From positions 2,480,001 through 2,544,000 of the forward strand of contig NC_013517.1 in assembly GCF_000024405.1 (NCBI RefSeq): DNA of 64,000 nt, in the 5' to 3' direction. Origin of the DNA: Sebaldella termitidis ATCC 33386 (GTDB lineage: Bacteria; Fusobacteriota; Fusobacteriia; Fusobacteriales; Leptotrichiaceae). The position numbers and the translations under genes were made by a program. Below the pieces are notes generated by a model. It saw nothing but the letters and a program-made list of their open reading frames with translations. It had not been told where the DNA came from and made no database searches. Position 1 is the stretch's first letter; every line of letters begins with the position of its first letter. Of this stretch, positions 26,301-36,744 are shown one piece after another.

Positions 26301-27155
26301 TTATATTTTCCATCTGTTATGCTGCCACATATACTGTTCAGGATATTTTTTTATTAATTCCTCAAAATCATAGAACAGTTTTTGCGTATTATACTGCAGT
26401 GTTTCTCTTAGCTTCCCTATTTTTTCTATCTCGAGTTCTTTTACAAAAGTTATATTTATTCTGTCCTTCTTAAAGACCGAATATGCTAAAACTATAGGTG
26501 CTTTATACTTCATTGCCAAAAGTATATTTCCCTCGTTTGCTTTGGTAGACCTTCCAAAAAATTCTATATCTACCCCGTTTGAATACTGATCTGAAGCAAG
26601 TATCAAAAGTCCTTTATTTCTGAAACATTCCGAAATTTTCTCATTTGATCCGTTTTCCACATTTTTTAATATAGTTTTAGCTCCGGTTTTCTCCCTGTAG
26701 CTTGTCATCAGATTATTTAAATATGGATTTTTCTGTTTCTTAAAAACAGTATATACATCAAACCATTTCGCAAGTGAAAATCCTGCTTCAAATCCTCCCA
26801 TATGAAGTGTAGTCAGGATCAGACCTTTCCCTCTTCCGTAGAGTTCTTTTGCCAGTTGAATATTATCTGTTTCTATAGCTTTTTTTTCTATTAATTCTGT
26901 TAAAAATAAAGGGATAAAAGTATTCTTTGCCACAGTCTTATAAGACTCTTTTGCTATTTTTTTCAATTCCTTCATGCTTTTCTCCGGAAATGCTATCTTT
27001 AAGTTTTCATATGTCAGACTTCTTCTTTTCTTTATAACATAGTAAGTTAACATACCTAAAAATTCAGCAAACTTAAATCGAAGTGCCAAAGGAAAAAATT
27101 CCAGAATTTTTTTCAATCCTTTTATCAATACAACTTCCATTTTAAACTTATTCAT
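26301..27155 (-). CDS. LpxL/HtrB-like lipid A acyltransferase
   Basis: 284 residues of the lysophospholipid acyltransferase family. After an amphipathic or hydrophobic N-terminal region (to about residue 40) comes TTLHMGGFE, giving the HX4E catalytic motif (HX4D/E family), then KGLLILASDQYSNGVDIEFFGR and a C-terminal WQHNRWK typical of LpxL. The likely reaction is transfer of a secondary acyl chain from ACP to Kdo2-lipid IVA at the inner membrane. The start at 27155 has GGGAG 8 nt upstream; the longer frame to 27209 lacks a ribosome binding site. Confidence 0.85.
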   Translation of the reverse strand: MNKFKMEVVLIKGLKKILEFFPLALRFKFAEFLGMLTYYVIKKRRSLTYENLKIAFPEKSMKELKKIAKESYKTVAKNTFIPLFLTELIEKKAIETDNIQLAKELYGRGKGLILTTLHMGGFEAGFSLAKWFDVYTVFKKQKNPYLNNLMTSYREKTGAKTILKNVENGSNEKISECFRNKGLLILASDQYSNGVDIEFFGRSTKANEGNILLAMKYKAPIVLAYSVFKKDRINITFVKELEIEKIGKLRETLQYNTQKLFYDFEELIKKYPEQYMWQHNRWKI

Positions 27156-27304
27156 TTGTTTTTCTCCCAGATATATTAAATATTTTCGCTGAATAACTTT
27201 AAAAGACATAAGTGAATTTAAAATTACAGCTACATCAATAATTCTATCACATTCAGCTTAAAGCTACAAATTTTTTTGTATACATGTTTTATAATTTTTT
27301 TAAT

Positions 27305-27339
27305 AAAAAAGGCAGTTATAGCTAAAAAACTATAACTGC
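27305..27339 (-). terminator. Terminator of the autotransporter gene
   Basis: GCAGTTATAG (27312-27321) pairs with CTATAACTGC (27330-27339) around 8 nt, followed on the minus strand by six T. It lies 33 nt after the stop codon. Confidence 0.85.
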
Positions 27340-27371
27340 TTATCTATTTTTATTATTATGACATTAATTTT

Positions 27372-30300
27372 TTAAAATACAGCTTTCAAACTGATACCGA
27401 CCCTGTAATCTTCCTGATTATTGTCTCCTGTTACATATTCTCCTGTCATGAATATGCCGTATTTCTCTTCTACCTCCACACCTACAGAAGCTTTACTTCT
27501 AAAAGCCCCTTTTTCTTCCTCGGGTTTTGATAAATTATGATATCCGTCTTCTATTGCCACAAGTCTTGCTTTTTCTCTTTCATTAAGGTTAGCAAGTTCA
27601 TATTCGTAGGCAAGGTCAAGCGTTGCTTTTGCTTTCCACCCTCTCGGTCCTAAAGGCATCTCTCCTTTGACTTCCACACCTGCTCTTGGTTTTACGCTCC
27701 ATGCATCATTACCGTCTACTTCCAGAGCTTCCAGACCTGATTCGGTAAATGAAGGTCTTACAGCATACATTGCCCGTAATCCTCCGTAAGGTGTTACAGA
27801 TGAATTTTTCCCTATTTTGAATTTTTTCCCTAATGAATTATCAAAAGTAAGCGAATATGTTTCAAATGTACCGTCCATTTCTGATCTTCCGTTTACAGGC
27901 CAGTCTATATTTCTATCCACATTGTGAATACTTGCTCTTCCGGTAAGATCATTTTTCATGACCCAGTCATTGGCTTTATATTTATTATGTATTCCCAGCT
28001 GAACTGTATCTACCCATTCTTCACTGTTATTTCCGTCATTGAATTCAAAGCCTGTATGCATATAGCCCAGCGAGTAACCGAAAGTATGTCTGTAGGTTCT
28101 CTCCACTTCCCTCAAAGCCTGAATTCCTGTAGCCTTATAATCATATCCGACTACTCCGTCCGTATCTTCTTTCCTTTTTCCATCACCGACTATAACATTA
28201 ATTTTTACATTTTCTTTAGTGTTATTCTTAGAATTTTGCAGTAAATCCAGTGAATTTTCAAATATTCTTGCTATATCTTCTTCACGCTGATTTAAGTTAG
28301 CATATACATTTCCAGCCAGACCTGCCATTATATGCCTAAAGTCTGCCTCATTGCTTATATAATCTATTTTGTTAAAGATATTTAAAGCTTCTGATGATAT
28401 TCCGTCTACACCGTACTTTTTATCAAGATTTTTACCAAAATCTTCATACCACAGACCGCCTGTGAATTTATCATACGGAATTTTTTTCATCCATATATCT
28501 ACATTACCATTACTGTTTATCTGAGGTATTGCTTCCCATGTAAGCGACTTACTTACTACAGGTACAGTTCCGGTATTTGGTCCTCCGCCCGGAGTCGTAG
28601 GATTAAATACATCTTTTAATTTATATACAGTGGCATTTGTCCCCTGTGTAAAATCCGGTGTTACTATAACAGGATTATTTTCATCCACTTCAAATGTCGG
28701 TGCATTGAATTTTACCGAATCTGATACAAATTTTGCTCCTGCATCTTCAGGAAGAGTTGCTTTTCTTATCGTAGCAGGATCTACTTTTATTGCTATTTCT
28801 ACTCCGTTTACGCTGAAATTTTCATTTACATTTATTACTCCTGAATTTATTATACTTGGTATTTCATACAGTGAATTTATTGTCTGCGTTAATCCCAGTC
28901 CATTAATTGAACCGCTCAGAATATTTATTGTTCCTTCTGCATTATTAACAAGCTCCGAGCTGTTTGCCAAAAGTATTGCTATATTATTTTCCCCGCCTAC
29001 ATTTATAATACCGTAGTTTTCCACTCTTGATCCGGCATTTCCATACATACCGTAAGAATTAGTTCCTGTTATATTAATAGTTCCCTTATTGGTAATCAAT
29101 GCCCCGCCTACTGCAGCCATTCCTATGCTTTCATTACCCGCCACAGTGATAGTAGCTGTATTTTCATTAATTATCTGTGTATTTTTACCTTCTGCATATA
29201 ATCCCACAGCACCGTCTGGCAGATAGATATCCCCTTTATTAACAGAAACTGTACTATGGTTTGCATCTGTTTTTGAATAAAAAGCTACTGCACCTGTTCC
29301 GGCATATATGTCTCCCGAATTTGTTACCGAAGAATTTTCCCCGTATAATCCTACTGCATAAGTATTCATAAAAGTATTAGTTTTGCTTTGTATATCAGAA
29401 TTCCCTAGATAAAGATCACCAGAATTATTTATTACGCCGCCTTTATTATATACTGCTATATTTCCTATTCCTGCCGAACCGTCTATTATATTGTTATTTG
29501 TAACAGTTTCCCCATTTACTGAATATACCGCTATACTCTCAAAACCAGACATATTTATTTTGTTATTATTTGTAATTGTACTTCCGCCATCAGAGTATAC
29601 CAGTACTTCATTACTTCCCAATGACATAACTGCATTATTTTCAAACGATGCTCCGCTGTTTAAGATAAATCCATAATTTCCTGAACCTATGCTCATATTT
29701 GACGAGCCGTTTACTATTTTAGCTCCGTTTATCCCGTATACTCCTGCTGTCTCATTTCCGCCCTGTAGCGTAATTTTTGAGTTTCCGTGTATATTAACAG
29801 TATCTCCGTCACTATAGATTCCTATTCCTCCGTCACCTACAATTATTTCACCGTCTTGCTCCACTGAGCCCAGCCCGGCTGCAGAGCCGGCTTTATAAAT
29901 ACCTATTGATGATATTCCGACTGTTATTTTCCCTGTATTTGTATTATATATTTTTTCGTCTGTATTTTCACTGTATATTCCTAACCCCGGATTTACAATA
30001 TTTGTAGAATTCCCTATATTTATTGCTCCGGAATTTGTCAGTACAGCAGTACTTGAAGCTGTATATTTTGAGAAAATTCCTATGGAATCATTTCCTGAAA
30101 GATTTATTTCAGACCCTGCCGCATTAGTTACATCCATATTTCCTTCGGCATATATACCTATTACGTTATTACCTGTACTTTTTATTGTATTATTATTAGT
30201 TACAGTTCCTGTATTTTGTGCATAAATACCCTGACTTGAAGCTCCCGTTTCTATAATTCCGTTATTTGTAATAATTCCGGAATTTACCCCGTACATTCCT

Positions 30301-33300
30301 ACTGATGTATTACCTACAGCAATACTATTTGTATTTAAAGCTCTTGCTCCATTAACTGTGTATATTCCTGCTGAAGAATCTCCCATTGTAATTATGCCCT
30401 GATTTTCAGATTCTACAGAATATGGTGCTGATAATGCTCCTGAATAAAGACCGCTTCCATATAAAGCTACATTATTAGTTCCTGTTCCTGTTATTGCTGT
30501 TCCGGAACTTACCAATACTGCGGAGTTTATTCCGGAGAACATAACTCCGTTATCTCCAAGCGTATAATTAACCGCATTAGTCTGATAAAGCCCTGAATCT
30601 ATATTAGCCACAATATATGAAGAACCGGCAGATGAATTAATTGTCAGGTTATTGGTAAAATTTGAGCCGGTACCTTTTATATTAAATACTATGGCATTTT
30701 GTCCGGTAATATTTATGGTTCCCGAAGTTCCGTTAAAATTACTGCTATTATCCAGATAAAAGCCTACCGCATTGTTACCGGATAGCTCAACTGTTCCGGA
30801 ATTAAAGTTTATATCACTGTTATCAGCATAAATACCTGCATTACTACTGCCTGCCTTTATCTGACCATTAGTATTTGTAAATGTTCCGCCGGTTACATAT
30901 GCTCCTACACTGTTTGCAGAATTAGTAAAATTAAGTATTCCTGTATTTACTGCCTGTACATCATTTCGGTTTATTACAGAATTTCTATTCTCTGCATATA
31001 TTCCCACAGCCTTATTTTGTCCGGAAATATCACTTATATTTCCTGCATTGGTAATATCTGCCTTATCCGAACCGTAGCCTAAGACTGCAGAAGTCTTGGT
31101 TCCGTTGTACGTTACACCGGCCAGTCCCACACTGTTATTCCCTACATTTATTACTCCGCTTCCCGAATTCAGAATTTTTGTATCATTTAGTCCCAATATT
31201 CCTATAGCATCATTCGAGATTGTTATTGCCCCGTTATTTGTAATATCTCCGTATACCGAATAAAGAGAAACCGAGTCGGTTCCGCTCATATTAATATTTC
31301 CGTCATTTACGACTGCTATATCACTTTGTATCTGCCCTGCTTTATTGACTTGCTTTACTATGTTCTGTCCGCCGGCAGTTCCTGTTATATATGTTCCCGA
31401 AGTAATATTTACCTTGGAATTCACGGCACTCATTAAATTAATCGGATTATTAGAATTATCTAAATCATATGGATTTGAAGCTGTTCCATATGACGAATTA
31501 TTATCAATATTAAAAATACCATCTGTAAGTAGTGCAAATCTGTAGTTTCCGTTAATTGTAAGACCGCTGCTGGTTAATACATTATTTGCCGTTGATATCA
31601 TAGATGTAAGATCTATTGCAGAGCTTCCCAGCACAAAAAGATTCCCGTAACCATTACCTGAAGTCGGCATATTTATTGTCAGATTTCCTATTGTTCCGTT
31701 AAATGTATCATTTATATAATTTGTAAAATCTGCAGTATTATAAGTAGCAGAACTAAATTTGAATACTGTTCCGCCTGATTGTACATCTACAGATGTTGAC
31801 GGATTAAGAACAAAGCTTCCGTAGTTTACACCAGCTGTTCCGTTAGATGATGAATAATTATTATAAAACATTAATCCGCCGCTTTGAATAGTCCCCACAG
31901 CTGTTCCGCCAAATTTTATTTTTCCGGCAGTATTCTTAATGCTGTCATAGCCTGCATAAAATGCAATCCCTTTATTTTTAGCTATTACACCCTGTCCGTC
32001 TAATACCACAGTGCTCGCTGAAACATCTGTGGAAGCATATATTCCCGCCGAACTGTTGCTTGTTTCTATTTTTCCGGCAGCGGTATTTGTAAAATTACCC
32101 CCTGTTAATACAACAGCGGCTCCGTTATTTTCTTTTGTTATTGTCCCGGCATTTGTTGCACTTCCGCCTGCTGCTGTTATAATTCCGTTTGTTCCGTCGC
32201 CTGTCACAGTTATAATTCCGTTATTATTGAAAGTACCGTTGTTTTGTACATATGCCCCTGCATTTCCGTTTCCTGATGAAACAGTCAGATTACCCGTAGA
32301 ATCCAGGGTAATTTTCCCACCGGTTGCTGCAAGTCCTATATTATTTTCACCTTTATTTATAAGAACATTTCCTTTTATTGTTAATTCCCCGCCGTCTGCT
32401 CTCACTAAAGAACTGTTTCTTGCATAATCTCCGAACAATATATTATGAACACCGGTTGCTGCTGTATTTCCAGAACCTATTGTCAATGTTAATTTTGCTG
32501 CATCTGTATAAAAACCCGCAGCATTTTCTGTATATGCAGCAAGACCGCCTGATGCATTTCCTATGCTGCCGCTTTTATTACCCGTAGTTCCTATATTTAT
32601 GTTCATTGATGATAATGAAGGATCAAATGCTCCGACAGTAGAATTTTGTGCATATATCCCTACTGTTTCATCACCAGTTAATTCAAGCGCTTTTGTAAAT
32701 GTTATTGCAGTTTTACCAAAATTTGTTATTTCTCTATTAGGAATATCTTCAGAACTTTTTTCAGATAATATTATACCTATTGAGCCCAGACCGTTTAATG
32801 ATATATCGCCATTATTCGTAAATAATGTTCCTCCTGCTGGTGTACTTTGAAGCTGATTTCCCGGAGCTGTGAAATTACCTAAAATATCTCCGGCTCCGTC
32901 TAAAATTATTTTCCCGGTTGAGGTATTGGTAAAATATAAGAATCTGTTATCATTATTACTGCTGCCGCCTCTGTCATCAATCGTGCTAAAAACAATTCTT
33001 GATCCTGGTGTTGTCCCAGTTACAGCATCTGCAGATGCCAATATTGTTCCGCTGTTTTCCATACCTGAATTTGCCGTTCCGCCATGGTACTGCACGCCGA
33101 ACATTATTAAATTCTGACCTTTTAATGTTATATTAGTTGATTCGGCAATTTCCCATTTATTTTCACCGCCATTATGTGAATCAGTAAAAAACAGAAATTT
33201 AGAATCTGTAAAGGAATCACGAAAACCTGTATATGAAATATCCATATCGTCTATTTTTAAAGTCAGTCCTTTGCTTCCTCCGACAAGCTTCATCACATAA

Positions 33301-34175
33301 TATCTGTTAATATTGTTCCAAGTTCCTCCTAATGTGCTGTAACCTGTATAGTTTCCTAAATCAGTCCATCCTATAGAATCTGTATTTGCTATAGTTCCGG
33401 TAATAGTATTGCCTGCATCTATAGTTATATCAAAGCTTCCTTGACCGCCCGCTCCGGTTAACTGCTGCTGTGACAGAATAGCATTAGGATTACCGTCAGT
33501 TCCGCCTGCCATATAGCCGTTGCCGTCATAATTCAATATAGCCTGTCGATCATTATTCCCTGATCCCTTTACACTTATAGTCGGTCCGGTAATATTCTTG
33601 ACAGTCAATTCAGCCACTGAAACATCAAATTCTTCAAATTCAGGTACATCAATAACTGGTACATTAATATTAGGCAGTACCACAGTAACTGCCCCAGCCG
33701 GGTTCACCTGCACTACAGGCGGGGTCTGAATAGCCAGAGAAAGCGGTACTCTGCTTACTTCCTTCATAGGAATTCTGATTCCTAAATCCACTTCTTTTGA
33801 AACCTGAGTTCCCTGCATAATTTTTCCTTGTATTCCGCTTTCGTTATAATCGGGGTCTGAATGATATTTTGCATTGGCTTTTGTGTTATCTCCACGTTCT
33901 ACATGGTCATAAAATCCACTGAAAAATATCTGCCATTCCAAATATTCCGGTTTTACAATGTAGTCAGACTGTTCATATAAGTCCTTTAGTTCTTTATTCC
34001 TTTTATTCAGGACTTCTTCCAGAAAACCGTAATCTTTCTCGCTTACTCCTTTGTCATCCATCAGATTCTTGTATATCTTATCAAGCTTGCTGTTTACCTT
34101 GATGTTAGTTTCTGCATAAGCTGCCGTCATCGAGTATAGCGCTAAAAATGATAACAATAACTTTTTATTTTTCAT
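27372..34175 (-). CDS. Giant type Va autotransporter adhesin
   Basis: 2267 residues. A signal peptide (cleaved after MTAAYA, about residue 21) is followed by a conserved N-terminal region with coiled-coil character to about residue 150, like the autotransporter-associated N-terminal domain of Leptotrichia and Sebaldella. A passenger of roughly 1700 residues consists of degenerate repeats of about 18-25 residues with patterns such as N-x-G-x-I and G-I-Y-x-x-N, expected to form a right-handed beta-helix. The last 280 residues are the outer-membrane barrel, ending GISLKAVF with the required terminal phenylalanine. The composition is rich in Asn, Gly, Ser and Thr. It probably mediates attachment or aggregation. 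Regulated by a candidate operator at 34309-34327. Confidence 0.92.
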   Translation of the reverse strand: MKNKKLLLSFLALYSMTAAYAETNIKVNSKLDKIYKNLMDDKGVSEKDYGFLEEVLNKRNKELKDLYEQSDYIVKPEYLEWQIFFSGFYDHVERGDNTKANAKYHSDPDYNESGIQGKIMQGTQVSKEVDLGIRIPMKEVSRVPLSLAIQTPPVVQVNPAGAVTVVLPNINVPVIDVPEFEEFDVSVAELTVKNITGPTISVKGSGNNDRQAILNYDGNGYMAGGTDGNPNAILSQQQLTGAGGQGSFDITIDAGNTITGTIANTDSIGWTDLGNYTGYSTLGGTWNNINRYYVMKLVGGSKGLTLKIDDMDISYTGFRDSFTDSKFLFFTDSHNGGENKWEIAESTNITLKGQNLIMFGVQYHGGTANSGMENSGTILASADAVTGTTPGSRIVFSTIDDRGGSSNNDNRFLYFTNTSTGKIILDGAGDILGNFTAPGNQLQSTPAGGTLFTNNGDISLNGLGSIGIILSEKSSEDIPNREITNFGKTAITFTKALELTGDETVGIYAQNSTVGAFDPSLSSMNINIGTTGNKSGSIGNASGGLAAYTENAAGFYTDAAKLTLTIGSGNTAATGVHNILFGDYARNSSLVRADGGELTIKGNVLINKGENNIGLAATGGKITLDSTGNLTVSSGNGNAGAYVQNNGTFNNNGIITVTGDGTNGIITAAGGSATNAGTITKENNGAAVVLTGGNFTNTAAGKIETSNSSAGIYASTDVSASTVVLDGQGVIAKNKGIAFYAGYDSIKNTAGKIKFGGTAVGTIQSGGLMFYNNYSSSNGTAGVNYGSFVLNPSTSVDVQSGGTVFKFSSATYNTADFTNYINDTFNGTIGNLTINMPTSGNGYGNLFVLGSSAIDLTSMISTANNVLTSSGLTINGNYRFALLTDGIFNIDNNSSYGTASNPYDLDNSNNPINLMSAVNSKVNITSGTYITGTAGGQNIVKQVNKAGQIQSDIAVVNDGNINMSGTDSVSLYSVYGDITNNGAITISNDAIGILGLNDTKILNSGSGVINVGNNSVGLAGVTYNGTKTSAVLGYGSDKADITNAGNISDISGQNKAVGIYAENRNSVINRNDVQAVNTGILNFTNSANSVGAYVTGGTFTNTNGQIKAGSSNAGIYADNSDINFNSGTVELSGNNAVGFYLDNSSNFNGTSGTINITGQNAIVFNIKGTGSNFTNNLTINSSAGSSYIVANIDSGLYQTNAVNYTLGDNGVMFSGINSAVLVSSGTAITGTGTNNVALYGSGLYSGALSAPYSVESENQGIITMGDSSAGIYTVNGARALNTNSIAVGNTSVGMYGVNSGIITNNGIIETGASSQGIYAQNTGTVTNNNTIKSTGNNVIGIYAEGNMDVTNAAGSEINLSGNDSIGIFSKYTASSTAVLTNSGAINIGNSTNIVNPGLGIYSENTDEKIYNTNTGKITVGISSIGIYKAGSAAGLGSVEQDGEIIVGDGGIGIYSDGDTVNIHGNSKITLQGGNETAGVYGINGAKIVNGSSNMSIGSGNYGFILNSGASFENNAVMSLGSNEVLVYSDGGSTITNNNKINMSGFESIAVYSVNGETVTNNNIIDGSAGIGNIAVYNKGGVINNSGDLYLGNSDIQSKTNTFMNTYAVGLYGENSSVTNSGDIYAGTGAVAFYSKTDANHSTVSVNKGDIYLPDGAVGLYAEGKNTQIINENTATITVAGNESIGMAAVGGALITNKGTINITGTNSYGMYGNAGSRVENYGIINVGGENNIAILLANSSELVNNAEGTINILSGSINGLGLTQTINSLYEIPSIINSGVINVNENFSVNGVEIAIKVDPATIRKATLPEDAGAKFVSDSVKFNAPTFEVDENNPVIVTPDFTQGTNATVYKLKDVFNPTTPGGGPNTGTVPVVSKSLTWEAIPQINSNGNVDIWMKKIPYDKFTGGLWYEDFGKNLDKKYGVDGISSEALNIFNKIDYISNEADFRHIMAGLAGNVYANLNQREEDIARIFENSLDLLQNSKNNTKENVKINVIVGDGKRKEDTDGVVGYDYKATGIQALREVERTYRHTFGYSLGYMHTGFEFNDGNNSEEWVDTVQLGIHNKYKANDWVMKNDLTGRASIHNVDRNIDWPVNGRSEMDGTFETYSLTFDNSLGKKFKIGKNSSVTPYGGLRAMYAVRPSFTESGLEALEVDGNDAWSVKPRAGVEVKGEMPLGPRGWKAKATLDLAYEYELANLNEREKARLVAIEDGYHNLSKPEEEKGAFRSKASVGVEVEEKYGIFMTGEYVTGDNNQEDYRVGISLKAVF

Positions 34176-34308
34176 AAATTCCTCCTGCTTTAATTTATCT
34201 AAAGCAATACTTTTATATTTTCACAAAGAAAATAAAACAGCACTGCTAATTTTTCTCCAACCATCTTAAGTATCTGACTTTATTAATCATCTGTAAATTA
34301 AAGTTAGA

Positions 34309-34351
34309 TATCCTAGTATATAGGATACTATATTTTTATTTATTTTGTCAA
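34309..34351 (-). promoter_or_regulatory. Autotransporter promoter with palindromic operator
   Basis: Minus strand -35 TTGACA (34351-34346), 18-nt spacer, -10 TATCCT (34327-34322). A perfect 6-nt inverted repeat, TATCCT / AGGATA at 34309-34314 and 34322-34327 separated by 7 nt, overlaps the -10 box. A dimeric repressor bound there would block transcription. Confidence 0.5.
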
Positions 34352-34437
34352 TCATTATTCATTATATTGTCTGATATTTAAAATTAACATTTCAATATCA
34401 AATATTAATCTCTTTCTTACTTAGTAAATATTTCCAT

Positions 34438-34483
34438 TAAAAAATACCATTTCTTTATAGATTATAATAAACAAATGGTATTT
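34438..34483 (-). terminator. Terminator of kdsB
   Basis: AAATACCATTT (34442-34452) pairs perfectly with AAATGGTATTT (34473-34483). The minus-strand end runs into six T. Confidence 0.75.
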
Positions 34484-34488
34484 ATTCT

Positions 34489-35232
34489 TTACAGAGTAAT
34501 ATTATTTTTTTTAATTATTTCTTCTACTTCCAGTAAATCTTCTTTTGTATCCACACCTTTTACGGTACTTTTAGTTTCATATACTTTTATTTTATAATCG
34601 TTCTCTAAGAATCTGAGCTGTTCCAGCGACTCGATATGTTCCAATACACCGTCCTTCATATTATCCATATTGTTCAGAACCTTACTTGTATATCCGTAAA
34701 TTCCTACATGTCTGTAGTAAATAAAGTCATCATCAGCGTTTCTCATATAAGGTATCAGGCTTCTGCTAAAATACAGGGCATTATCGGAAAAATCAGTAAT
34801 AACCTTTACTACATTGGGATTTTCCTTATCCAAAGAACATTTTATCTCTTCTTTTAATGTTATTATCTCTGCTTTTTCAGTTTTATATTTATTGACAAGT
34901 ATATTTATTGATTCAGGATCAATTATTGGTTCGTCCCCCTGTATATTTATTATGAACTCAAAATCTTTATATTCGTCAAATCCTATTACTTCCTGTATTC
35001 TGCTTGTTCCGTTTACATGATCATCTCTTGTCATCACGGCTTTACCGCCAAAGTCTGCAACAGTATCAAAGATTCTTTTATCATCAGTAGCTACTACTAC
35101 ATCATCAAGTTCAGATTTTATACTTCTTTTATATACCCATTCGATCATTGGTTTCCCGCAGATCAGCTCCAATGGTTTCCCGTTAAACCTTGAAGATGCA
35201 TATCTTGCAGGAATTACTCCTAATATTTTCAT
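34489..35232 (-). CDS. kdsB: 3-deoxy-manno-octulosonate cytidylyltransferase
   Basis: 247 residues, the normal KdsB size. It activates Kdo with CTP to give CMP-Kdo for addition to lipid IVA. The N-terminal nucleotide-binding stretch IPARYASSRFNGKPL, KPMIEWVYKR, and FIINIQGDEPIIDPE (metal-binding Asp) are clear, as is the YYRHVGIYGYTS segment. The ATG at 35232 has AAGGAG upstream. It stands alone between the autotransporter and a YcxB-like gene, away from the main lpx operon, and has its own terminator. Confidence 0.95.
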   Translation of the reverse strand: MKILGVIPARYASSRFNGKPLELICGKPMIEWVYKRSIKSELDDVVVATDDKRIFDTVADFGGKAVMTRDDHVNGTSRIQEVIGFDEYKDFEFIINIQGDEPIIDPESINILVNKYKTEKAEIITLKEEIKCSLDKENPNVVKVITDFSDNALYFSRSLIPYMRNADDDFIYYRHVGIYGYTSKVLNNMDNMKDGVLEHIESLEQLRFLENDYKIKVYETKSTVKGVDTKEDLLEVEEIIKKNNITL

Positions 35233-35380
35233 AATTTGCTCCTTCTAAAATACACCATTATTCTTTCTCATGATTTTATCATATCTTATGGTAACTTCCA
35301 AGATATTTTAAAACATATCTCTATATTTATTTATCAGCGTAATTAGATTTTCAATTCTATTGTTTATATTCTTTTTTATT

Positions 35381-35875
35381 CTAGTTATATTTACTTTCCG
35401 GAAATTTCTCACAAAGCTGTAAAATAAATTTTTCCAGTTCATCGGCACTAAAAGCATCTTTTGGTATTACTGAATAATATTTTTTACCGTACAGCAGCAG
35501 TATTGTATTGGGTGTTTCTATAAAGCCTTTGTAATAATTCCAGTCTATATCAGAATTGATATCTTTTTGTTTATACCTTATTTTATCTGTTGAAATAATC
35601 AGTTTCTGGCTTCCGATTTTTGCTGTATACATTTTAAAATACATATAAGTCACAATTTTTTCAAAAATATTCAGCATAAAAATAATACCGAATACCAAAA
35701 ATATTATTCCTAATAAAAAGTTTCCAATTGTCAACATAAAAATACCAATTAGTAGAACAAATATTTCCATTATTTTATCAAAAATATTTCTTTTTATTTT
35801 ACTTTTTGTATAATACTTTGCTGCTTCAAAATAATTTTTTATATCTGCATAATATTCTATTTTGATTTCTTCCAT
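35381..35875 (-). CDS. YcxB-like membrane protein
   Basis: 164 residues. Two hydrophobic helices sit at about 38-57 and 60-80, followed by a soluble beta-rich C-terminal half with QKLIISTDKIRYKQKD, WNYYKGFIETPNTILLLYGKKYYSVIPKDAF. The pattern of a helix pair plus a PH-like strand domain ending in a P-x-x-x-F motif matches the YcxB-like domain (found in B. subtilis YcxB). Function unknown. It starts at an ATG with GGAGG-type site at 35880-35884. No clear terminator separates it from kdsB. Confidence 0.7.
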   Translation of the reverse strand: MEEIKIEYYADIKNYFEAAKYYTKSKIKRNIFDKIMEIFVLLIGIFMLTIGNFLLGIIFLVFGIIFMLNIFEKIVTYMYFKMYTAKIGSQKLIISTDKIRYKQKDINSDIDWNYYKGFIETPNTILLLYGKKYYSVIPKDAFSADELEKFILQLCEKFPESKYN

Positions 35876-35910
35876 ATACTCCTCCTTTTAAAATAATTTA
35901 TTGGATTGAT

Positions 35911-35944
35911 AAAAAAAATGAAAAACCAAATTCAGTTTTCCATT
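35911..35944 (-). terminator. Terminator of the ABC importer operon
   Basis: AATGAAAAAC (35917-35926) pairs with GTTTTCCATT (35935-35944) with one G-U pair, loop 8 nt, then T run on the minus strand. It follows the ATPase gene by 11 nt. Confidence 0.7.
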
Positions 35945-35954
35945 TTTCCATTTA

Positions 35955-36740
35955 TTAAAATAAATCCTTATCCGCTAATTTTGCATCTTTTTCATGGAAA
36001 AATTCCAAAAGCTTTTCCACAGTCAGATGTTGTTTTTCTTCACCTTTCAAATCAAGGATTATACTTCCGTCGTGAATCATTATCAGTCTGTTTCCATACT
36101 CTATAGCATCCTGAAGATTATGTGTTATCATAAGAGTGGTAATATTGTTTTTTTCTACCAGCTCTTTTGTCTTATCCAGAATAATCTTTGAAGTCTTCGG
36201 ATCCAAGGCTGCCGTGTGTTCATCCAAAAGCAGTACGTCAGGATGATTGAGTGTTGACATTATCAATGAAAGACACTGTCTCTGACCGCCTGACAGCAGT
36301 CCTACCTTTGTATCCAGCTGTTTTTCAAGTCCTAGATCAAGACTTGCGAGTATTTCTTTATAATAAGGTATATTCTTTTTATCCAGACCAAGTGTAAGAT
36401 TAAAGCTCTTTCCTTTGTTCTTAGCCATAGACAGATTTTCCAATACAGTCATTGACGGCGAAGTTCCCTGCGAAGGATTCTGAAAAACCTGAGATATCCA
36501 CTTTGCTCTTTTATGTCTGCTTACCTTAGTTATATTTCTATCTCTCAAAACGACTTCTCCTGCATCCGGTATTACATTTCCGTTTATTACATTCAGTAAT
36601 GTTGACTTTCCTGCACCGTTGCTTCCTATGATTGAAACAAAATCGCCTTCATTTGCTATAAAATTGGTATTCTGAAAAACGTCTTTTTTTGATCCCAGCT
36701 CACTTACGAATGTCTTATATACATTTCTTAATTCTACCAT
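35955..36740 (-). CDS. ABC importer ATPase (TrpZ-like)
   Basis: 261 residues, a single nucleotide-binding domain. Walker A GSNGAGKS is near residue 38, the signature LSGGQRQ near 145, Walker B LLLDEHTAALDP near 165, and the switch His in MITHNLQDA. It powers the import system whose permease gene ends 4 nt upstream. The family (ATPases paired with PF04392-type binding proteins) includes TrpXYZ-like importers for aromatic amino acids. Location immediately downstream of aromatic biosynthesis genes fits that substrate class, but specificity is inferred. Confidence 0.9.
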   Translation of the reverse strand: MVELRNVYKTFVSELGSKKDVFQNTNFIANEGDFVSIIGSNGAGKSTLLNVINGNVIPDAGEVVLRDRNITKVSRHKRAKWISQVFQNPSQGTSPSMTVLENLSMAKNKGKSFNLTLGLDKKNIPYYKEILASLDLGLEKQLDTKVGLLSGGQRQCLSLIMSTLNHPDVLLLDEHTAALDPKTSKIILDKTKELVEKNNITTLMITHNLQDAIEYGNRLIMIHDGSIILDLKGEEKQHLTVEKLLEFFHEKDAKLADKDLF

Positions 36741-36744
36741 TATT

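Noticed and set aside
27924-33117. Several long frames antisense to the autotransporter gene
   Set aside because: They arise because the repetitive Asn/Gly/Thr-rich gene leaves the opposite strand open; none has a ribosome binding site or a recognisable domain.
28800-33200. Periodic repeats suggesting a CRISPR array
   Set aside because: The repeats are degenerate, in frame and part of the passenger domain of an autotransporter; there are no uniform repeats and spacers.
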